From Stenomitos frigidus_A (GTDB lineage Bacteria; Cyanobacteriota; Cyanobacteriia; Leptolyngbyales; Leptolyngbyaceae): a DNA stretch of 64,000 bases. Made by a program: the position numbers and the translations under genes. Positions 54,112-62,113 of this stretch are shown here, piece after piece; within the stretch, counting starts at the first letter, position 1; each line of letters starts with the position of its first letter. The stretch lies in assembly GCF_963877135.1 (NCBI RefSeq), contig NZ_CAWNSW010000141.1, forward strand, positions 1 to 64,000, read 5' to 3'. The notes under the pieces were generated by a model. The model was not told where the DNA came from. It did no database searches and saw only the letters and a program-made list of their open reading frames with translations.

Positions 54112-54630
54112 ATGCATTCATCGTCTACAGCGACCGCCAATGACGCGTTCCTTGACTACCTTCTGCACCTTGTCGATCAGATGGGCGATCGCCTGGGTCT
54201 TAATGTCCCGCCAGTCGTACCGATCGAGCAACTCCGCGACTTGCCTCTTGGCACACTGGGGCGATCGCTGGCTGACTTCCTCGACCAGGAGAAGTTAGCT
54301 CCGTTCCAAACAGGTCCCCGTCGCAAGCAGCTTCACGACAGCGTGCATGTGCTGACGGGGTATGGTGCAGACCCGATCGGTGAAGCAGAAGTACAAGCCT
54401 TCTTACTCGGCGCCAAGTTTCATCCAGCCCACCTGCTGCTAATGGGTGGCTTACTCCGCATGATCCATCGGCGAGTCGTGCCCTTACCGCTGTTGCATAC
54501 CGCTATTCGCCAACGGCTATGGGCTGCCTACTGGCATGGACAGCGTTCTACCTTCGATGTTGATACCTGGCAACCCGAAGCCCAGTGGCATCTGCCACTT
54601 TCCCAGGTAAAAGCTCTGTTTCATCTCTAA
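54112..54630 (+). CDS. Coq4 family protein
   Basis: A 172-residue protein with the Coq4 zinc motif HDxxH-x11-E (H75, D76, H79, E91) inside RRKQLHDSVHVLTGYGADPI. In mitochondria and some bacteria Coq4 supports ubiquinone synthesis by C1 decarboxylation. Cyanobacteria make plastoquinone rather than ubiquinone, so the role here is open. It starts 75 bases after the preceding gene on the same strand. Confidence 0.85.
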   Translation: MHSSSTATANDAFLDYLLHLVDQMGDRLGLNVPPVVPIEQLRDLPLGTLGRSLADFLDQEKLAPFQTGPRRKQLHDSVHVLTGYGADPIGEAEVQAFLLGAKFHPAHLLLMGGLLRMIHRRVVPLPLLHTAIRQRLWAAYWHGQRSTFDVDTWQPEAQWHLPLSQVKALFHL

Positions 54631-54688
54631 CAGTCGACTCACGTTCATTATCCACGTTCATCTCATTCATTGTCATAAGGAGACACTC

Positions 54689-55138
54689 ATGAAGTACCTA
54701 CTATCGCTTTCCTTGCTCGGTCTGACTTTCGTGCTCAGTAGCTTGCCTGCTTCTGCGGGTCAAGTGACGGGTGTACGGGGTGGTAACGCTTCGGGTTCCG
54801 GGTTTGTGGTGCCCAACCGTCAAGGGGGCACCACTGGCTACGGACAAGGCTCTTTTACCGGACCAAATGGCGCTAATGGCAGCGGTCAGGCACAGTTCCA
54901 AACAAATGGTCAGGGGAGCGCGACTTACAGCGGCAGCACCAGCGCTACAAGAGCAAACGGTCAGCCTGTGAATGCGACAACCAGCGGCAGCAGCAGCTAT
55001 AACTCAACCACGGGCTATAGCGGTCAAAACACCACGACTGTCAATGGCAATACCTACACCACATCGACTCAGAATGGGACTGCCACGCTAACAACGCCCT
55101 CTGGTAGTCAAACCTATACCCCACGACGGTTCCGTTAG
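54689..55138 (+). CDS. Exported Gly/Ser/Thr/Asn-rich protein
   Basis: A 149-residue protein with a signal peptide (about 1-22, MKYLLSLSLLGLTFVLSSLP, cleavage near ASAG). The mature part is low-complexity, built of Gly, Ser, Thr, Asn and Gln. AAGGAGA precedes the ATG. It may be a cell-surface or periplasmic structural protein; no domain was recognised. Confidence 0.7.
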   Translation: MKYLLSLSLLGLTFVLSSLPASAGQVTGVRGGNASGSGFVVPNRQGGTTGYGQGSFTGPNGANGSGQAQFQTNGQGSATYSGSTSATRANGQPVNATTSGSSSYNSTTGYSGQNTTTVNGNTYTTSTQNGTATLTTPSGSQTYTPRRFR

Positions 55139-55177
55139 TCGACAGTAAGGGTGTCATCAGAGTTAAGGAAGCCCGAT

Positions 55178-55223
55178 TGTTGTCTCATCTAGGAATGCGA
55201 TCGCATTCCTAGATGAGACAACA
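55178..55223. repeat. Perfect 46-base palindrome with a HIP1 centre
   Basis: TGTTGTCTCATCTAGGAAT (from 55178) leads into GCGATCGC at 55197-55204, and the exact reverse complement follows to 55223. No T-run follows. A partial copy of the arm (AGATGAGGCAACA) lies just to the right. It stands about 40 bases beyond the Gly-rich protein gene. Confidence 0.9.
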
Positions 55224-55246
55224 CCCCAGATGAGGCAACACTAGCG

Positions 55247-55348
55247 TTAAGCGCATGCGGCACTTTGCCAGGTTACGACAAAAGCAATGAGAGCGATCGT
55301 GACTACAGCCGCAATCAAGTCAAAGGGCACTGCACCAGTAAGCCGCAT
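55247..55348 (-). CDS. Possible 33-residue membrane peptide
   Basis: From the ATG at 55348 the frame encodes MRLTGAVPFDLIAAVVTIAL and a further hydrophobic segment ending QSAACA. The ribosome binding site is poor. The frame lies downstream of psb34 on the same strand but beyond its terminator. The coding call is tentative. Confidence 0.3.
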   Translation of the reverse strand: MRLTGAVPFDLIAAVVTIALIAFVVTWQSAACA

Positions 55349-55404
55349 CTCTGACTGAAGTGGAACTGGACGCTCTCCACAACCGCCTTGACGATCGCTG
55401 ACCA

Positions 55405-55435
55405 ACAAAAAGCCCCAGCGATAAAGCTGGGGCAA
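55405..55435 (-). terminator. Rho-independent terminator downstream of psb34
   Basis: GCCCCAGC (55412-55419) pairs with GCTGGGGC (55426-55433) across a six-base loop. On the minus strand the stem is followed by TTTTTG. Confidence 0.85.
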
Positions 55436-55506
55436 AAACTAAGAAAGCCAAATAGTGATACAGACGTAGCCAGCAATCAGGAGCAGGAAGAGTACTCCTA
55501 AACGCT

Positions 55507-55674
55507 CTAGCTCACGACAAAAGCAGTCAACAAGCTAAGGACAACTAGACCAGCCGCGATCGCTGCTTGCACGGTATAACGCTGTTGCTGTTCCGCAGAG
55601 GGATACTCAGCAAAATAAACCTTGGGCTCTGCAGCGTAGTTGTTGAGAATGCCGTTTTCGTTGGTGGTGTACAT
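55507..55674 (-). CDS. psb34: Photosystem II assembly protein Psb34-like
   Basis: A 55-residue small protein. It opens MYTTNENGILNNYAAEPKVY, followed by FAEYPSAEQQQRY, then one membrane span (about 35-54) ending TAFVVS. The N-terminal TTNENG-LNN-A-EPK-Y pattern and single C-terminal helix match Psb34, a Hlip-related factor that binds CP47 in photosystem II assembly intermediates. GAGGA lies seven bases before the ATG at 55674, and a terminator lies downstream. Confidence 0.8.
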   Translation of the reverse strand: MYTTNENGILNNYAAEPKVYFAEYPSAEQQQRYTVQAAIAAGLVVLSLLTAFVVS

Positions 55675-55875
55675 AATCAGTTCCTCTTTAAGTTTGTTGC
55701 CTTATGTAAATCAATATAACGTTTTTGTTACATAACGTCAATAGATGAGTGATTTTTGCTATGCAGAATTTGTTCTGACCACCATCAGATTTTCTAAACG
55801 ATGAGCGCGATTGTCCTCGTGGAGTGGTTCAAGGACTCTATTTCAGGACTTACACAAAAGTTGTCGAAGTTCGCC

Positions 55876-56018
55876 CCCTACCCCCCAAGATTGGGGGAAC
55901 TGAGTTTATTAAAGCCCCCAGAATTGGGGGTTTGGGGGCAAATGCGTAAGTCCTATATTTGTAAGAGGCATTGCTGCTTTGAGGGATGAATTGCGTAGGG
56001 GCGGTTCGCGAACCGCCT
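55876..56018. repeat. Interspersed palindromic repeats before the methyltransferase gene
   Basis: Paired CCCCCAAGATTGGGGG and CCCCCAGAATTGGGGG hairpins (55880-55930) are followed by TAGG-GGCGGTTCGCGAACCGCC (55997-56017), an 18-base perfect palindrome. Both types are dispersed in cyanobacterial genomes. They contain no gene. Confidence 0.75.
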
Positions 56019-56092
56019 AAGAACAGCGACCAGCGGAAAAGTGTCAACGCAACCTTTTACAATGAGGAACGTTCCGACTGTGTTGCGATGCC

Positions 56093-57073
56093 ATGAGTCT
56101 TCAGAGCAAACCTGCTTGGGCAGGCGATGATTTTCTCTCTCGCTGTGTCAACCGCTTGATTCAAACCAAGTCTGTCTATACAGTGATGAAGCAGCAGGCA
56201 CGTCAGGTGCTCATTCAAACAGCGGAAAAGAATGGCGTTCCCTGGCGCAAGCGCTACGAGGAACTGACAGCAGCAGGGTTGCAGCAGCGGGCAGAACAGG
56301 TCATCAATACTGAAGTCCGCTATCCCGACTATTATCAAGTGCCGTTCCATGCGTATGAGCAGGGGAATCTCTGTTGGGAAGCCGCCTTTGAGGCAGAATC
56401 GGCGACTCATGCCATGGCACTCCGAGTCTGGAAAGATGAACCGTTAACCTGGCAAGAGGCTCAGGAGAGGCTCCGCAGCAGTTTCCATCAGGTGCTTGCC
56501 CAACACAGCATGCAGCCTGTGCAAGACATACTCGACATCGGTTGCTCTGTTGGACTTTCGACTCTGGCATTACATCGCTTCTATCAAGGTCGGCAGGATG
56601 CGCCTGTCTATACCACTGGTTTAGACTTATCGCCCCACATGTTGACCGTCGCTCAGCATCGCGATGAAAAGGGTGAGATTAAGCAATGGCTGCATGCCAA
56701 CGCCGAAGCGACAGGTCTACCCGATCGCTCTTTTGATCTAGTCACTCTGCAGTTTGTGATTCACGAGTTACCCCGGCAGGCAACCATCGCCATCTTTAAA
56801 GAGGCGTTACGGCTTCTGCATCCTGGTGGATATCTGGCGATCGTGGATAACAATCCCCAGTCACCAGTCATTCAGAACCTGCCACCCGTGTTGTTCACAC
56901 TCATGAAGAGTACAGAACCCTGGTCAGATGATTACTACACCTTCAATGTCGAAGCGGCACTGCAGTCGGTTGGCTTTGCCCCTGTCACCACCGTTGCCAG
57001 TGACCCTCGCCATCGCACTATTCTGGGACGCAAACCATCTCGTTATCCTACCCTGTCTCGCGCTACCGATTAG
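56093..57073 (+). CDS. Class I SAM-dependent methyltransferase
   Basis: A 326-residue protein. The N-terminal 130 residues are helical and include a KNGVPWRKRYEEL segment. The Rossmann methyltransferase domain (about 138-270) has motif I DILDIGCSVGLST, the acidic end TTGLDLSPHML, and motif IV FDLVTLQFVIHELP. Its substrate is unknown. Its stop codon overlaps that of the MocR fragment on the other strand. Confidence 0.85.
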   Translation: MSLQSKPAWAGDDFLSRCVNRLIQTKSVYTVMKQQARQVLIQTAEKNGVPWRKRYEELTAAGLQQRAEQVINTEVRYPDYYQVPFHAYEQGNLCWEAAFEAESATHAMALRVWKDEPLTWQEAQERLRSSFHQVLAQHSMQPVQDILDIGCSVGLSTLALHRFYQGRQDAPVYTTGLDLSPHMLTVAQHRDEKGEIKQWLHANAEATGLPDRSFDLVTLQFVIHELPRQATIAIFKEALRLLHPGGYLAIVDNNPQSPVIQNLPPVLFTLMKSTEPWSDDYYTFNVEAALQSVGFAPVTTVASDPRHRTILGRKPSRYPTLSRATD

Positions 57074-57195
57074 CGGTCTAAAACTTGAGCCAGGCGATCG
57101 ACCCCTGTGGCAATCTGCGCCTGATCCAGTTCTCCATAGCCGAAAATAAACTCTCCTCGCTCACCAGGATGGCAATAGTGAGACTGGGCAGACAT
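57070..57195 (-). pseudogene. C-terminal fragment of a MocR/PdxR-type aminotransferase-like regulator
   Basis: Reading leftward from about 57,195, the frame encodes GVAGLMSAQSHYCHPGE, then RGEFIFGYGELDQAQI and a LAQVLDR end, stopping at 57,070-57,072. This is the last 40 residues of a GntR/MocR protein with a PLP-dependent aminotransferase domain. The rest is missing and the break coincides with the start of the PNPOx fragment on the other strand. Confidence 0.65.
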
Positions 57196-57445
57196 GAGCC
57201 CTGCGACACCCCAGGAGGTTGCAGGCACCCTGGTACTATCATTGCCCTTGTCTGAGGCGTCTGCAAAAGTTCGGACTGGCCCTCCAAACGATGATGAAGC
57301 CGATTATGCTTTACCCGTGTGGGCAGGAGAAATCCCCTTGCGGCTAACTCCACTGGCTCCGATCCCCGATCCAAAACTACTGGCAGGTGTTGAGTTGCCA
57401 ACGTCTGTGCAACACTACACTCGCAACAGTAGCCGCCAATCATGA
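57194..57445 (+). pseudogene. C-terminal fragment of a pyridoxamine-5'-phosphate-oxidase-like protein
   Basis: The 83-codon frame encodes AGTLVLSLPLSEASAKVRTG, then PPNDDEADYALPVWAGEIPL and PIPDPKLLAGVELP, the C-terminal third of the FMN-binding PNPOx-like family. No N-terminal part remains. Its stop overlaps the start of the DMT fragment as ATGA, which shows that the two genes once formed an operon. Confidence 0.65.
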
Positions 57446-57684
57446 GAACGAAAACAGCATTGATGCTATCCCTTCGTCGGGTGATTCGGAGGATCGATCG
57501 AGAGACTGTCGGGCTGATCTATGGCTTTCTGGGAGTGTTGACGTTCAGCCTGACCCTTCCCGCCACTCGCTTAGCTGTCGCTGACTTAGATGCCACGGTG
57601 GTTGGGTTAGGACGGGCAGTGGTGGCAGGCATCCTGGCAGCCATTCTATTGCAAGTCACACGGCAACCCCCACCCTCCCTTTGA
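57442..57684 (+). pseudogene. N-terminal fragment of an EamA/DMT-family transporter
   Basis: The 80-codon frame opens normally and encodes GLIYGFLGVLTFSLTLPATR, then LAVADLDATVVGLGRAVVAG, matching the first two spans of a ten-span DMT transporter, and stops in RQPPPSL. About 220 residues are missing. Short functional expression is unlikely. Confidence 0.7.
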
Positions 57685-57850
57685 TCCCAATACCCTAAGC
57701 GTTGTGTCAACAGCTATAAATGAATTTGGGTGGCACCAGATAGTGAGAAACTGCCACAACCAAAGTCTCATTGGACAGCAAAAATCGGCACAAGGCAACG
57801 AAACCAATTAGAAAGAGGCAATCCTCATTAGAAGCCTATACGTGCTGTCA

Positions 57851-58411
57851 TCATGGCGTTTTGCTCTCCTGAGCAGACGGTTCATTTAACAGTGAGAGTG
57901 ACTCTTCACACCAGGCTAACCATGCCGTTTCGAAGCGAATCCCATTCAACAATGTCAGGTACTGAAATTTCGCTTTTACTGGCAGGGCTTGAGGATTCGG
58001 AAAGAATTTTTGCTCAATTTGCCGATACACCGTTAGCCGTTCTTGATGCCGCGCTTGATGCTGCTTGAGTTCCGCTAGAAACGTGTCGTTTGGCACGGCA
58101 TACCCTGAAAACGTTTTTACCAGCAGGTCATCCCGTAGCGGCGCAATGTCGCAAGGCTCGGCAATCCAGGCTTTCAGGTAAGCTTTGCCGGCTTCGGTCA
58201 TTTGATAAATGCGTTTATCGGGACGACTTTGCTGATGAATGGTCTCAAAACTCAAGAGGCCTTGTTCCTCTAACTTGCTCAGCTCTCGATAAATCTGCTG
58301 GAAGCTGGCTTGCCAGAAAAACCCAACGGAGCCTTCAAACCGCTTCCGCAGGTCATAGCCGCTGCAGGGTTGATCGAGCAAGATCGCCAAAATTGCGTGT
58401 GCTAAAGCCAT
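57851..58411 (-). CDS. PadR family transcriptional regulator
   Basis: A 186-residue repressor-type protein. The N-terminal winged helix (MALAHAILAILLDQPCSGYD, then QQIYRELSKLEEQGLLSFE) and the C-terminal helical dimerisation domain are those of PadR proteins. The start ATG lies 19 bases from a perfect inverted repeat in the divergent promoter, so autoregulation and control of the neighbouring gene are likely. The ligand is unknown. Confidence 0.92.
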   Translation of the reverse strand: MALAHAILAILLDQPCSGYDLRKRFEGSVGFFWQASFQQIYRELSKLEEQGLLSFETIHQQSRPDKRIYQMTEAGKAYLKAWIAEPCDIAPLRDDLLVKTFSGYAVPNDTFLAELKQHQARHQERLTVYRQIEQKFFPNPQALPVKAKFQYLTLLNGIRFETAWLAWCEESLSLLNEPSAQESKTP

Positions 58412-58430
58412 AAACCAAAATTGCTTGACA

Positions 58431-58478
58431 ATTCAATTAGTTGACTATACCTTATTCACTATAGTCAACTAATTGAAT
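58431..58478. promoter_or_regulatory. 19-base inverted repeat, likely PadR operator
   Basis: ATTCAATTAGTTGACTATA (58431-58449) is repeated in inverted form at 58460-58478 around a ten-base spacer. It fills the gap between the divergent padR-type gene and its neighbour. The position and symmetry fit an operator controlling both promoters. Confidence 0.7.
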
Positions 58479-58544
58479 AGCAGCATGATTGATTATCAGA
58501 CCGATCAGTTCACCCTTCGTAAAAACCTTCAGGAGCGTCAACGT

Positions 58545-58931
58545 ATGAGTTACAACCTTTACCAAATCGATCTTCCAGAGCATCCAGAGGCAGTCATTTT
58601 TGTGAATGGCTTCGTAGCACGCGATCGCGCTGGCTTTCTGTGGATGTGGCAAAACCTTTTCTGGATCAGGCACACAACAGCGCAAGCAAAAGGCTGTGTG
58701 CAGGTGAAAGCCGGGATCTGTGGCCCCAGAGAGGTGATCATGACCAGCTATTGGCGATCGGAAAACGACCTCAAAGACTTCTTTAGAGGTGCCGGTCACA
58801 GGCAGATGATGCAATTCACGGCCAAACACCCCCAAAGCCTGTGCCTGTACAATGAGACCTACCAACCCTTACGCAGTGGTAAGTACACCCATGAGCCTCA
58901 AGGTATGGCAAGTCTTTATGCACGCGTGTAA
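58545..58931 (+). CDS. Hypothetical protein divergent from PadR, monooxygenase-like fold suspected
   Basis: From the ATG at 58545, preceded by AGGAG, the protein has 128 residues (148 from the ATG at 58485). It contains VIMTSYWRSENDLKDFFRG and GAGHRQMMQFTAKHP, a pattern seen in dimeric alpha/beta-barrel proteins such as antibiotic-biosynthesis-monooxygenase-like families. I cannot assign a family with confidence. It is probably controlled by the adjacent PadR protein. Confidence 0.65.
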   Translation: MSYNLYQIDLPEHPEAVIFVNGFVARDRAGFLWMWQNLFWIRHTTAQAKGCVQVKAGICGPREVIMTSYWRSENDLKDFFRGAGHRQMMQFTAKHPQSLCLYNETYQPLRSGKYTHEPQGMASLYARV

Positions 58932-59088
58932 GCAGGAAAGAATGCTGCCAATCAGGACTCTAAAAACGGTCTAACGCTTTTATCACAGGCTGACCAGACA
59001 ACGGTATCGGTGAGAACGGTGACTGGCAGCAAGTGCACGGGAGCGTTAGACTGCGCTTGCATACCCACTGCAAACCATCAAATTGATT

Positions 59089-59943
59089 ATGTCTGACGCG
59101 TCCTGGCACCACGACACCCTCTACACAAACGGCATCAAGCTGCATTATGTGACTCAAGGCGAAGGGCCACTGATGCTTTTGCTGCATGGCTTTCCAGAGT
59201 TCTGGTATTCCTGGCGGCACCAAATTCCAGAGTTTGCAACCGATCACAAAGTCGTTGCGCTGGATCTACGTGGCTACAACGACAGCGATAAGCCAGAAGC
59301 CCAATCGGCCTACGTGATGGCCGAGTTTATCAATGATGTGAAAGGTGTGATCGAAGGGTTGGGCTACGATCGCTGCATTCTGGTCGGGCACGATTGGGGT
59401 GGCGCGATCGCCTGGTCATTTGCCTATGCACATCCAGAATTGGTCGAGCGCTTGATTGTGCTGAACCTGCCCCATCCCGCCAAATTTTCGGAAGGCTTAC
59501 GCACACCACAGCAAATCCTCAAAAGCTGGTATATTGCCTTTTTTCAACTGCCGCTCTTGCCCGAACTGCTCTTTCAATTCGACGATTTTAGTTTGCTAGA
59601 ACAGGCGTTCCGTGGCATGGCGATCGACCAAAGCGCCTTCACTGACGCTGACATCGAGGCGTACAAAAACGCCTTTGCCAAACGTGGTGCGCTGACAGGT
59701 GCCATCAACTACTACCGCAATCTGTTTGCTCAATTTTCAGTGGAGCGATCGTGGGGCATTCTCACCATTCCAACCCTCATGATTTGGGGTGAGGCAGATA
59801 CGGCTCTGGGCAAAGAACTGACCTATGGGACTGAAAAGTACGTGCAGGATTTTCGTATTCGTTACATTCCCAACTGCAGCCATTGGGTACAGCAGGAACA
59901 GCCGCAGTTAGTGAATCAATTTATGCGAGAGTTTCTTGAGTAG
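59089..59943 (+). CDS. Alpha/beta hydrolase, epoxide-hydrolase-like
   Basis: A 284-residue protein from the ATG at 59089 (MSDASWHHDTLY). It has the oxyanion motif HGFPEFWYSW and the nucleophile elbow GHDWGGAIAW, in which Asp is the nucleophile as in soluble epoxide hydrolases and haloalkane dehalogenases. A lid domain follows, and the catalytic His lies near the C-terminal NCSHWVQQEQP. HGFP favours an epoxide hydrolase. It precedes the AGE epimerase gene by 17 bases. Confidence 0.87.
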   Translation: MSDASWHHDTLYTNGIKLHYVTQGEGPLMLLLHGFPEFWYSWRHQIPEFATDHKVVALDLRGYNDSDKPEAQSAYVMAEFINDVKGVIEGLGYDRCILVGHDWGGAIAWSFAYAHPELVERLIVLNLPHPAKFSEGLRTPQQILKSWYIAFFQLPLLPELLFQFDDFSLLEQAFRGMAIDQSAFTDADIEAYKNAFAKRGALTGAINYYRNLFAQFSVERSWGILTIPTLMIWGEADTALGKELTYGTEKYVQDFRIRYIPNCSHWVQQEQPQLVNQFMREFLE

Positions 59944-59960
59944 GGAGTAGGGAGTGAGCA

Positions 59961-61142
59961 GTGGAAAAGGATTTTAAGGGACTGGCTGACCAGTACAAAA
60001 CGGCACTGCTGGATGATGTCTTGCCGTTTTGGGAACGGCATGCGATCGACTGGGAGCAGGGTGGTTATTTCACCTGTCTCGATCGCGCTGGTAAGGTTTA
60101 CGACACCGACAAATTTATTTGGTTGCAAAATCGGCAAGTGTGGCTCTTTTCGATGCTATGCAACCAGTTTGAGAAGCGTGAAAACTGGCTCAACATCGCA
60201 GCAAACGGTGCAAATTTCCTTGCCAAACATGGACGTGATGCCGATGGTAACTGGTACTTTGCACTCGATCGTGCGGGCAATCCGCTTGTCCAGCCCTACA
60301 ACATCTTTTCGGACTGCTTTGCCGCGATGGCATTTAGTAAGTATGCGCTGGCATCGGGCGAAGACTGGGCAAAGGATGTGGCGTTGCAGGCATACAACAA
60401 TGTGCTGCGCCGTAAGGATAATCCCAAAGGTCATTACAACAAGACCTATCCTGGCACACGACCGTTGAAATCCCTGGCAGTGCCCATGATCCTCGCTAAC
60501 TTGTCGCTAGAAATGGAGTGGCTGTTGCCGAGTGACCAACTGGAGGACATTCTCAGTGCCACGGTTCAGGAAGTGATGGGTGCTTTTTTAGATCGCGATC
60601 GAGGCTTGATGTACGAAAACGTTGCGCCTGATGGCTCACACGTTGATTGCTTTGAAGGACGGCTCATTAACCCTGGGCACGGCATCGAAGCGATGTGGTT
60701 CATTATGGATATTGCGAATCGTCACAATGACACTGCCACCATTCATCAAGCTGTTGATGTCGTCCTCAATATCCTCAACTTTGCCTGGGATGCTGAGTAC
60801 GGTGGTTTGTACTATTTCATGGATGCAGAGGGTCATCCCCCGCACCAGTTGGAATGGGATCAAAAACTGTGGTGGGTGCATTTAGAGTCGCTGGTGGCAC
60901 TGGCAATGGGGTATCGCTTAACTGGCCGAGAAGCCTGCTGGGAGTGGTATCAGAAACTGCACGACTACGCCTGGTCACACTTTGCCGATCCAGAATATGG
61001 CGAGTGGTTTGGCTACCTCGATCGACGCGGCGAGGTGCTACTTAACCTCAAAGGCGGCAAATGGAAAGGCTGTTTCCATGTACCACGAGCGCTTTATCTC
61101 TGTTGGCAGCAGTTTGAAGCGCTGGAGCAGAAGAGTTGTTAG
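59961..61142 (+). CDS. AGE family epimerase/isomerase (N-acylglucosamine 2-epimerase)
   Basis: A 393-residue (alpha/alpha)6-barrel enzyme with the family phrases WEQGGYFTCLDRAG, FWLQNRQVWLFS-like (here FIWLQNRQVWLFSML), GLMYENVAPDG, NPGHGIEAMWF and EYGEWFGYLDRRGE, which contain the conserved Arg/His/Glu residues. Members isomerise N-acylglucosamine/mannosamine or cellobiose-type sugars. The start is GTG at 59961, 17 bases after the hydrolase stop, so co-transcription is likely. Confidence 0.9.
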   Translation: MEKDFKGLADQYKTALLDDVLPFWERHAIDWEQGGYFTCLDRAGKVYDTDKFIWLQNRQVWLFSMLCNQFEKRENWLNIAANGANFLAKHGRDADGNWYFALDRAGNPLVQPYNIFSDCFAAMAFSKYALASGEDWAKDVALQAYNNVLRRKDNPKGHYNKTYPGTRPLKSLAVPMILANLSLEMEWLLPSDQLEDILSATVQEVMGAFLDRDRGLMYENVAPDGSHVDCFEGRLINPGHGIEAMWFIMDIANRHNDTATIHQAVDVVLNILNFAWDAEYGGLYYFMDAEGHPPHQLEWDQKLWWVHLESLVALAMGYRLTGREACWEWYQKLHDYAWSHFADPEYGEWFGYLDRRGEVLLNLKGGKWKGCFHVPRALYLCWQQFEALEQKSC

Positions 61143-61224
61143 TGGTTGGTTGTTAGGAGGAGTCATAGACCAGGAGGTTAAGGGCCAAAGCCTGAAAGTA
61201 TGGTTGACCATTGACCATTGACCA

Positions 61225-61262
61225 CCATCGCCCCTGCCTAATTGACTCAAGCGCGATCGCTT
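61225..61262. repeat. HIP1-rich repeat, copy near Uma2
   Basis: ATCGCCCCTGCCTAATTGAC and TCAAGCGCGATCGC form the first of several copies of a unit that recurs at 62.0, 62.7 and 63.6 kb. Confidence 0.7.
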
Positions 61263-61853
61263 CTATCTAGTTGTACCAATCTGCCTAAAGAAGCGTTCTA
61301 TAAGACATCCAAACCTGGGCAGAATCGGTGAGGTAATAGTGTCCTGGGCGGTGTAGGTAGCGGCTCGTTTGAGGACTGCATTCTCGCGGCGGTAAACTTC
61401 GACCTGTTGCAATTCTCGGCTGACGATCCAATACTCCTCAACGCCTTGAGATGAGTAAAGTTTGAGTTTAGCTTCGCGATCGCGTCGTTCATTCATCACA
61501 CCCGGAGATAGCACTTCGACGATGAGTTCAGGTGCGCCTGTAAAATGTCCCGCTTCGTCGATGAAACGCTCCATGCGTCCAACACTGATCCAAACCGCAT
61601 CGGGGATAACATTATCGGCATCGCTGAAGATGATGCCAGGAGTTGGGAATGCTTCTCCTAGCTGCGTCTCGTCTGACCAGTTGCCTAATTCATTACAGAT
61701 GTTACGAATAACGGCTTGATGTCTCAGATGTGGTGCTCTGGTCACAAAGAGTTCTCCGTCAATGATTTCGTAGTGCTTCCACTCATCGGCTGCAAGGAGT
61801 TCGAGATCGGCAGTCGTCCAGCGAAGTTTTTCAGACGAGGTTTGTTGACTCAT
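61263..61853 (-). CDS. Uma2 family endonuclease-like protein
   Basis: A 196-residue PD-(D/E)XK-fold protein. It shows the ELLAADEWKHYEIIDGELFV, DNVIPDAVWIS, PELIVEVLSP and YWIVSRELQQVEVYR phrases of the Uma2 (DUF820) family, with the Asp and Glu of the nuclease core in place. The family is greatly expanded in cyanobacteria and has no settled role. It is leftward, like the toxin-antitoxin genes behind it. Confidence 0.9.
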   Translation of the reverse strand: MSQQTSSEKLRWTTADLELLAADEWKHYEIIDGELFVTRAPHLRHQAVIRNICNELGNWSDETQLGEAFPTPGIIFSDADNVIPDAVWISVGRMERFIDEAGHFTGAPELIVEVLSPGVMNERRDREAKLKLYSSQGVEEYWIVSRELQQVEVYRRENAVLKRAATYTAQDTITSPILPRFGCLIERFFRQIGTTR

Positions 61854-61950
61854 GACGTGTCTCCGCGACCTTCTTTGGTTCTATTCTCGCTTGTTTATCA
61901 CCGCGATCGCTCTCCTTCCAAGATCGCCCCTTTATACTATGACGATCGCC

Positions 61951-62092
61951 TCCAACAAGACCTGAAACAGCGATCGCCCCTTCCCTTAACAATAGCGATC
62001 GCCTCTGCATGATTGGCTCAAGGGCGATCGTCCCTCTCCACAGACCGATGATCGCCCCTGGATGATTGGCTCAAGCGCGATCGCGCGCAATT
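61951..62092. repeat. HIP1-rich composite repeat block
   Basis: One CCTGAAACAGCGATCGCCCC unit and two copies of GATCGCC(C/T)CTG(C/G)ATGATTGGCTCAAG, each followed by a GCGATCG segment. It sits between Uma2 and the RelE/ParE-type gene. Confidence 0.75.
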
Positions 62093-62113
62093 GGGGAAAC
62101 AGGGTCATTAGGC

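Noticed and set aside
55440..55515. Minus-strand hydrophobic frame (ELERLGVLFLLLIAGYV...) directly after psb34
   Set aside because: It lacks any in-frame start codon before the hydrophobic part, although its membrane-like content is notable.
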